Below, in pieces: positions 57,932 through 64,000 of a DNA stretch of 64,000 bases. The position numbers and the translations under genes were made by a program. The DNA is taken from assembly GCF_040412425.1 (NCBI RefSeq), contig NC_089741.1:35583050-35647049 (forward strand), in the 5' to 3' direction. The notes beneath the pieces were generated by a model. That model ran no database searches. It saw only the letters and a list, made by a program, of their open reading frames with translations, and was not told the origin of the DNA. Source of the DNA: Macrobrachium rosenbergii. Taxonomy: Eukaryota; Arthropoda; Malacostraca; Decapoda; Palaemonidae. The stretch's first letter is position 1. The number at the start of each line of letters is the position of its first letter.

Positions 57932-58306
57932 GGTTCTGTGAGGAGGCAAGATACGTGAACCAAACGTCACGTGTATCAACTCTGCCTTTTGTACACGTAT
58001 CAAGCGAGCAATTGTGGGCGAATCATCATTTCCTTCCCAAATAAGACTTCCCTTGCGCCGTCTGTCCATCAAGTCATTAAGTACACTGCTCGCATTCAAC
58101 AGCGGACCTTTTTCTACTTTCCTCCCTCCTTTTTTTTTCCCGTCTTTTTCCCTTGCATTTTTTCCTTCTCCCGAGACGAAGTTCAGGAGTCATTCCGCGC
58201 CTGAGGAATGCCACTTCTTTTCCCCCACTACTTTTGTACCATATCATTCCTGGCATTCTTTCGACGGGGCATGGCATTCCCGACACGCTGTCTTTTCGTT
58301 CCTCGG
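57932..58306. other. Unassigned sequence
   Basis: No gene recognised; frames of up to 111 codons have no known domain. Confidence 0.4.
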
Positions 58307-58647
58307 TGTTTTTTTTTTTTTTTATTCTATTACTCGTCTATGCTGCTGACATTTTGGGGAAAATAAATTCCAGTTTTAATTTATTTTCACTCTTCGGTGT
58401 GTGCGTTTTTTTTTTTATTACTCGTCTATTCCTCTGACATTCTGAGAAAAAATAAATTCCTGTTTTAATGTATTTTCCCTCTTCGATGTTTTTTTTTTTT
58501 TTTTTTTGTTCTATTACTCCCCTATGCTTCTGACATTTTGAGAAAATAAATTCCTGTTTTAATGTCTTTCCCCTCTTCTGCGTGTTTTTTTCTATTTCTT
58601 ACTCGTCTATTCTTCTGACATTTTGGGAAAAATAAATTCCTGTTTTG
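58307..58647. repeat. About 92-bp T-rich minisatellite, four units
   Basis: Each unit has a T run, TCTATTACTCGTCTATGC, TCTGACATTTTG-GAAAA and ATAAATTCCTGTTTTAATG. Confidence 0.9.
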
Positions 58648-58763
58648 CTGAAATTATTCTCGTTGCATTATGGGATTTTTGTGCATTCCTCTTTGTAATA
58701 TGGTTACTCTTGTTGGAATATAATTCTTTAAACGGCACTGCTTTGAGATATTATTCTTTCTGG

Positions 58764-59163
58764 TTTATTTTTACTACAACATAGAACTTTTATAATTCCC
58801 CTATTTCATCTCGGATTTATTCCTCCAGCAACGTTGGACTTTATAAATCCCTTTATTTCATTCCGGATTTACTCTTAATTCAACGTAGGACTTTATCAAT
58901 CCCCCTATTCCGGATTTATTCCTCCCGCAACGTAGGGCTTTACCAATCCCCCTATTCCGGATTTATTCCTCCAGCAACGTTGGACTTTATCAATCCCCCT
59001 ATTTCATTCCAGATTTATTCTTCCAGCAACAGTGAACTTTATAAAACCCTACTAAGTCATTTCGGATTTATTCTTGAACTTATGACTTTATAAATCCATC
59101 TAATTCATTTCGGATTTATTCTTCAACTTATGGCTTTACAAATCTCTTTATTTAACCTCTCGA
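58764..59163. repeat. 47-53 bp minisatellite, eight units
   Basis: Units start TTTATTC and contain CAACGTTGGACTTTATAAAT and CCGGA. Confidence 0.9.
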
Positions 59164-59444
59164 CTTTTTCTTCCTTGTAGAAATCCGAAAAGAAATAGGA
59201 GCGAGAGAGTTCGCGCACGCGCGCGACTCTAGCCAGTAAAATATGCTACTTGACGCCACTATAAATAATTCACCTGCCATAAAAAAAAGGTGTTCTGAAA
59301 AAAGTCAACAAAGGGTCATACTGCCTTGACAGCTTTCCCTGAAGAGCCACCGAACGGACATTAATCTGAATTAACCACATATGTGCCTTCCAAATGGTCT
59401 CACTTTGAAAATATAATACGGAACGTGCAAGTGTTTTCGCACAA

Positions 59445-59454
<10 letters not shown>

Positions 59455-59507
<53 letters not shown>
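59455..59507. repeat. (AG)n microsatellite
   Basis: About 53 bp of AG. Confidence 0.95.
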
Positions 59508-59510
<3 letters not shown>

Positions 59511-59539
59511 ATGAATCCCAACAGAAGCCAATTCTTCCA

Positions 59540-59932
59540 GACAGATAGACCAGAGCAACTGAAGATACGCAGATACACCAGAGCGACTGAAGATACACAG
59601 ATAGACCAGAGCGACTGAAGATACACAGATAGACCAGAGCAACTGAAGATACACAGATAGACCAGAGCAACTGAAGATACACAGATAGACCAGAGCAACT
59701 GAAGATACACAGATAGACCGGAGCAACTGAAGATACACAGATAGACCAAAGCAACTGAAGATACACAGACAGACCAGAGTAACTGAAGATACACGGATAG
59801 ACCAGAGTAACTGAAGATACACAGATAGACCAGAGTAACTGAAGATACACAGATAGACCAGAGCAACTGAAGATACACAGATAGACCAAGAGCAACTGAA
59901 GATACACAGAGACCAGAGCAACTGAAGATACA
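59540..59932. repeat. 28-bp minisatellite
   Basis: About 14 units of GACCAGAGCAACTGAAGATA followed by CACAGATA. All three minus frames are open across it (up to 226 codons), although 28 is not a multiple of three, because no frame of the unit holds a stop. A by-product, with a Leu/Ser/Cys-rich hydrophobic translation. Confidence 0.95.
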
Positions 59933-60240
59933 CAACAGAAACTTTAACATGTCTTCACGTTTTTAGCAACTGAACATTACACAGAATATTTCTTGAAAAT
60001 TAGAATGCCTGACGATACACAAGGTATTTTGAAACTTACAGAACACATGTCTGGGACAATTTTTAGTAGCCTGCAGTCAATGACAATCCAACTTAACAGG
60101 CTTTAGGACTGAATACAAAAATTTCTTGAAAATTAGAATGCCTTGAAAATCACAGAGTCCTACTTTATAACCATGATAAACAAACACACAGTCAGACATG
60201 ATACAATGCAGGAAGATTTGCCAAAGAAAGTGACAAAATT
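59933..60240. other. Unassigned; weak duplication
   Basis: ATTTCTTGAAAATTAGAATG recurs at 59988 and 60120. No gene recognised. Confidence 0.5.
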
Positions 60241-60304
60241 TATATAAATAAATTTTACATACATATATTTATATAAATATATATATATATATTTATATAT
60301 ATAT

Positions 60305-60351
<47 letters not shown>

Positions 60352-60368
60352 ATGTATATATATATATA
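60241..60368. repeat. (AT)n microsatellite, interrupted
   Basis: AT tracts with ATTTATAT interruptions. Confidence 0.9.
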
Positions 60369-61185
60369 AAATCTAAGTTGTTAAAGAGTTAGAATACAGC
60401 ATAAACCAATTACCTGTAAGATTAGAAATCTTATTCCGTCCAGAGTACTTAAAAACGAATGCTCTGCAGTGCGTAGATACCCTTCTTTTCTCTGAATAAA
60501 TCACGAGCCAATTATACTTTGACTGCCGTCTACTTCTGACCCGGCCTGATTGACAAGACCCCAAACTTCAGGGCAGCTGACAGACACGTTCTTTCAAAAC
60601 CGATCCACTAGCACTCTTGAGGTTAAATCATGCAATTATTAAAACAGGTTTCAACGACAGATTGCTCCACGCCTGATGAGCAATTCCCAAAGTCATTTTC
60701 TTCACGGTAACATATTTGCAACTTATTTGCAGCTATCTCCCCCTCTTAACCTTCTCGAAACCGGTTGCGCCGCAGAGATGCCTGGGAAGTATGTATGCAA
60801 GGGTTCTGACCTTCACAGGTCAAGGGTTAAACACAAAATGCCCTCACGCATGCCAGCAGTGTTCCCACAGTCTTGTTAAGTCAAATGCAAGCTGGTACCC
60901 TGACATAAATTCATTATGACGACTTTAACTGCATCTCACTCTAGACAAAAAAACACCTTATATAAATCACAAAGTAATACAATCTCATATATATAATTTA
61001 TCTTTTCTGGCTTCTTTAAGGCGTTATTAATACAAGCACAAATTGATTCGGATTTCCCAGACGCCCTGGAAGCCATATTGATTGCTATTTCAAGTTAAAT
61101 TTTCTGGCTGAGCCGGGTTCTTTCCGCCCGGGGAAGAATAGAAATGTATTGCTCATGAATCACGCACATTAGAATCAAAACGAAG

Positions 61186-61189
<4 letters not shown>
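60369..61189. other. Unique-looking stretch without recognised gene
   Basis: No dispersed repeat seen. Two overlapping 67-codon plus frames at 60676-60919 have no known domain. Confidence 0.4.

Positions 61190-61216
<27 letters not shown>
61190..61216. repeat. (CT)n microsatellite
   Basis: Short CT tract. Confidence 0.95.
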
Positions 61217-61219
<3 letters not shown>

Positions 61220-61497
61220 GAGATACACTAAGAGCTTTTTTCCACCTCCCTAACACCGGATACACAGGCAGACAGAAAATAAAAAGTGTCACTGCACATA
61301 ATACAAAAAAGTGTCAAGGGCATTTTTTGGCCATTCCGACAACTTCTCACATTAGATAATGTCTATGAGACGCCACGCCCTCACATACACCAGTGTGGAC
61401 ACACACACACGTACAGGTAGGTCTAATTCGCTTACAGAAGAGGACTACACACAGCGCAAAAAAGGTACCTTTCTGGTCTTTAGGTTTGCTAAAATCC

Positions 61498-61500
<3 letters not shown>

Positions 61501-61545
<45 letters not shown>
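61501..61545. repeat. (CT)n microsatellite
   Basis: About 45 bp of CT. Confidence 0.95.
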
Positions 61546-61548
<3 letters not shown>

Positions 61549-63286
61549 CGTACAGACACGTACACCTCCTCAGTGCAGGTGAAAAAAAAAAGTCCATCAA
61601 CTTCTAGCTGTAATTAAAGAAAAGTATACAACAACATGGGCTACACTTATCTCTAGCGTATGTACATACGTACGTGCATATGTGTACGCACACACACTCA
61701 TACACATTATATATATAATTAAATTACTTTGGTGTTTTATTTAAAAAAGTTGCATTGAACTCTTCCGTTCAGTGGTCGTCACCCAATAATCAATAAAAAA
61801 TCGAAAACTAATATCTGACTGGTCAGGTTAGACCTGTGCTATGTATCATCACTACAGCTGGCCGCCCAGCAATAGGCTTACACATCTAAAGAAAAAATGA
61901 ATCGTTTCAGCAAACATATATATACATACGTGAACTGGTTACGAAGATCCCCAACGTTTCAGAGACGAAACGGGCCCAGGTCATCAAAATCCAACTTCAC
62001 AAAATCAAAAAGTAAGGTGAAATTTCCCCTTAGACTTTACTGCGTCTATCATGACCTCGGGTAGAGCAAAGAAAACGACTGTGAACGTTACGGGTAGCGA
62101 CGTCAAGATGAGAACGTTAAACGTACAATGACACACACACACATTGGATGAATCACTCTAACTCCAGGGAGTAGACTATACTGTGCCGTGAGAACCTCAC
62201 TGTACGCCTCTTAAGGTGTATAATCACATCGAAAGCTTATAAATATGCGATCAGGACTTCCACAATGCACATTCTTTACTCCAGGTTACAGTCATCTTGT
62301 CGACAAAGACTTACGACCAAATCCAACTGGCCTTAAGCCTTTAAATTTAGTCTTATCTCGAATTAGGGTCTGAATTGTCCATTCTAATCGAGGTGTGTTA
62401 CAGTAATACTAAGTGAAATCAGCACATCGCTAAACAAACCAGCCTCAGATTTATGAACACTAATAATTCAATCCGGCGCGATAAGGAAGCTTACCTTGGG
62501 TGAAGTTAGCTCTAAATATCCCACGTCCATGAATTCGTAAAATATAAAACAACTTGCCTTTTCACAAATAAAAGTGACACCAATGAGCTTGCAACGTTTC
62601 CTTCTAAATACGCAAAGAAAGGAGATCAGAAGTTTGCATACCTATCCCTGCTTTGTATGGACCTACTAATGTCTGATCTGAACTGTCTCGAAGAACTACA
62701 GAACTACTAAATACTAGATAGGTTCATGAATGGCATCTTGAAATAGCTTACCTTTACTTCCAGGCGTTGGGTTGAGCAGCAGCAGACGATTGGAAACGAG
62801 ACACTGATACGATTCCGTCTCAATTGTCCTTCAGTATTCAAGTCTTTCAATCATTAACTGACCAACACTAACAACACCGTAGTTCGAGTTCACTTTCATA
62901 TATCGTTTTTATTTTCATAGGGTTACCGAGTTCTCTCTCTCAAAACTTAACTGCAAGTGGGGGGGGGGAAAAACAGACTCATTTAACAAGAGATAAGCTA
63001 AAAACATCTACAAAGTGTGAACACAAAATGACATGACTCAGAAAAATGTGAGACCGCCGGCGAAAACCTGACAAGAGATAAAAATAGAACAATAATGTAT
63101 GGTGGAACTGGTGAGGTGGATAATAAGAGTTGACAAAAAGCTAAACAGAAACGTTGGAGAGGTGTGAGGTGGCTCACAGGATGTTGGGTCTCTCTGATGG
63201 TTGAGGTGGGAGGGTCTTCGGGAGAAGCCTCTGAGGACAACCCAGCTTCCTCCTTGCACACATCTCCTCCCCCTCTCCTTCCTTTC
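61546..63286. other. Longest low-repeat stretch, no exon recognised
   Basis: About 1.7 kb nearly free of tandem and dispersed repeats. Two minus-strand donor-like sites AAG/GTAAGC end at 62495 and 62752. A minus frame of 87 codons (62998-63261) has no known domain. A 5' exon of a minus-strand gene is possible but unproven. Confidence 0.35.
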
Positions 63287-63375
63287 TCTGTGTGTGTGTG
63301 TGTGTGTCTCTCTCTCCCTCTTTCTCTTTCTCTCCCTCTCTCTCTCTGTCTGTCTGTCTGTGTCTGTCTGTCTCC
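63287..63375. repeat. (GT)n, (CT)n and (TGTC)n compound microsatellite
   Basis: GT tract, CT-rich tract with CCC interruptions, then TGTC units. Confidence 0.9.
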
Positions 63376-64000
63376 TCTTAGAATAAAGGTAGGTATGTCT
63401 GACCCACGGCCCTGCTAGTATACATCTCAGAAATTCAGACTGCTATCAACCGCAAGAAATCAATGAATTGGAGGGGTGGCTGAGGGGGTGGGTGGGATGC
63501 CCCCACTCCCCCCTGCACACATTCCGATAGACATGAACGATTACCGGACTGCGCTACACTTCAATATATCACCTGTGTCACGCAAAGGACTTCTTGTTAT
63601 GTCCTATCGATTTTGGGAAGGGAACGGAGGAGGACTGTCCCTACTTCTTCTACTGCTTCTTCTTCTTCGCGAGAACCAAATTTCCTGCGACTGTATCGCT
63701 GTATTTCCTCAGAATATTTATCACTCACGACATGGCAGTACTCATCATCATTACCTCTGGGCCCGAAAGCATCACGTGTCACGGTTCGTCCGAAGAGCCA
63801 CTCGGGTTAAATAATCGGCGGCAACGGCTCGTCGTCGTCGTGGTGCGATTGTTTGTGAAAACCAAGAAGGTCCATCACACGTCGGGATGCGAAGGGACAG
63901 AGCACACGGGACCGACGTCGTCTACCGCCCGACTATGACTAGTAGCCCCCTTCCCGGGATGAGATGATGGCTAGCTGGCATGGCGCGTCTGAGCTGCTGG
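63376..64000. other. Low-repeat window end
   Basis: Open frames of 112-114 codons on the plus strand (63476-63814 and 63594-63938) show no recognisable domain. Higher CG content at the far right (GTCGTCGTCGTGG at 63831). Nothing firmly assignable. Confidence 0.35.

Noticed and set aside
63376..63395. 7-base micro-exon between CTCTTAG and GTAGGTATG
   Set aside because: A pyrimidine tract, AG and GT can coincide by chance beside a CT microsatellite; no flanking exons found.

Overview
The window reads as non-coding, repeat-saturated animal DNA. The organism is most likely a decapod crustacean, possibly a caridean shrimp such as a palaemonid; that placement rests on my recollection of similar dispersed repeats and was not searched. 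Grounds are the extreme density of AG/CT, AT, AAT and AC microsatellites, the many minisatellites, and degraded LINE, SINE, hAT-like and foldback elements. I found no host protein-coding gene, rRNA or intact tRNA that I can support. Almost every long open frame is a by-product of stop-free tandem repeats: AG tracts give Arg-Glu runs and CT tracts give Ser-Leu runs.

Dispersed families recur throughout. Family A is a roughly 280-bp element with twelve copies and a potential hairpin near each end. Family B is the 3' end of a non-LTR retrotransposon, often with a decayed C-terminal reading frame (core WNSLPEDVVQLELLQKFK) and always the same 3' tip beside (AAT)n; about ten loci, several with the tip tandemly repeated. 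Family C is a tRNA-headed SINE: two full copies with target-site duplications, one 5'-truncated copy and one tiny tail fragment. Family D is an element of about 390 bp with strong internal palindromes, three copies. Family G is a unit of about 130 bp bounded by (CT)n on one side and (AAT)n on the other, two copies in opposite orientation. There are also an RTE-like LINE reverse-transcriptase remnant (about 0.8-1.5 kb), a second reverse-transcriptase remnant with a GIPQGSVLGP motif (6.6-7.0 kb), an RTE-like LINE tail (2.65 kb), a hAT-like non-autonomous element with an 8-bp target duplication (40.2-40.6 kb), and several solitary foldbacks.

Layout: 0-5 kb, LINE remnants, family D and a 54-62 bp minisatellite; 5-10 kb, CT arrays, LINE and SINE remnants, an AAT-linked palindrome; 10-15 kb, AG arrays, families A and D, and a 1.3-kb array of AG tracts alternating with a fixed spacer; 15-20 kb, the clearest family B copy with repeated tips and a GATA-type array; 20-30 kb, families A, C, D and G, polypyrimidine blocks, minisatellites; 31-42 kb, a near-continuous belt of CT/AG-anchored arrays and 22-54 bp minisatellites plus the hAT-like element; 42-54 kb, long AT, CT and AC microsatellites and two foldbacks or tRNA-like palindromes; 54-60 kb, family B, C and A copies and AT-rich minisatellites; 60-64 kb, the most unique-looking sequence, with weak hints of minus-strand splice donors but no recognisable exon.

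The most unusual theme is that microsatellites behave as junctions. Different unrelated spacers are tandemly amplified between AG/CT tracts at many loci, LINE tips are amplified between AAT tracts, and the same microsatellite-bounded segments occur twice in inverted orientation.
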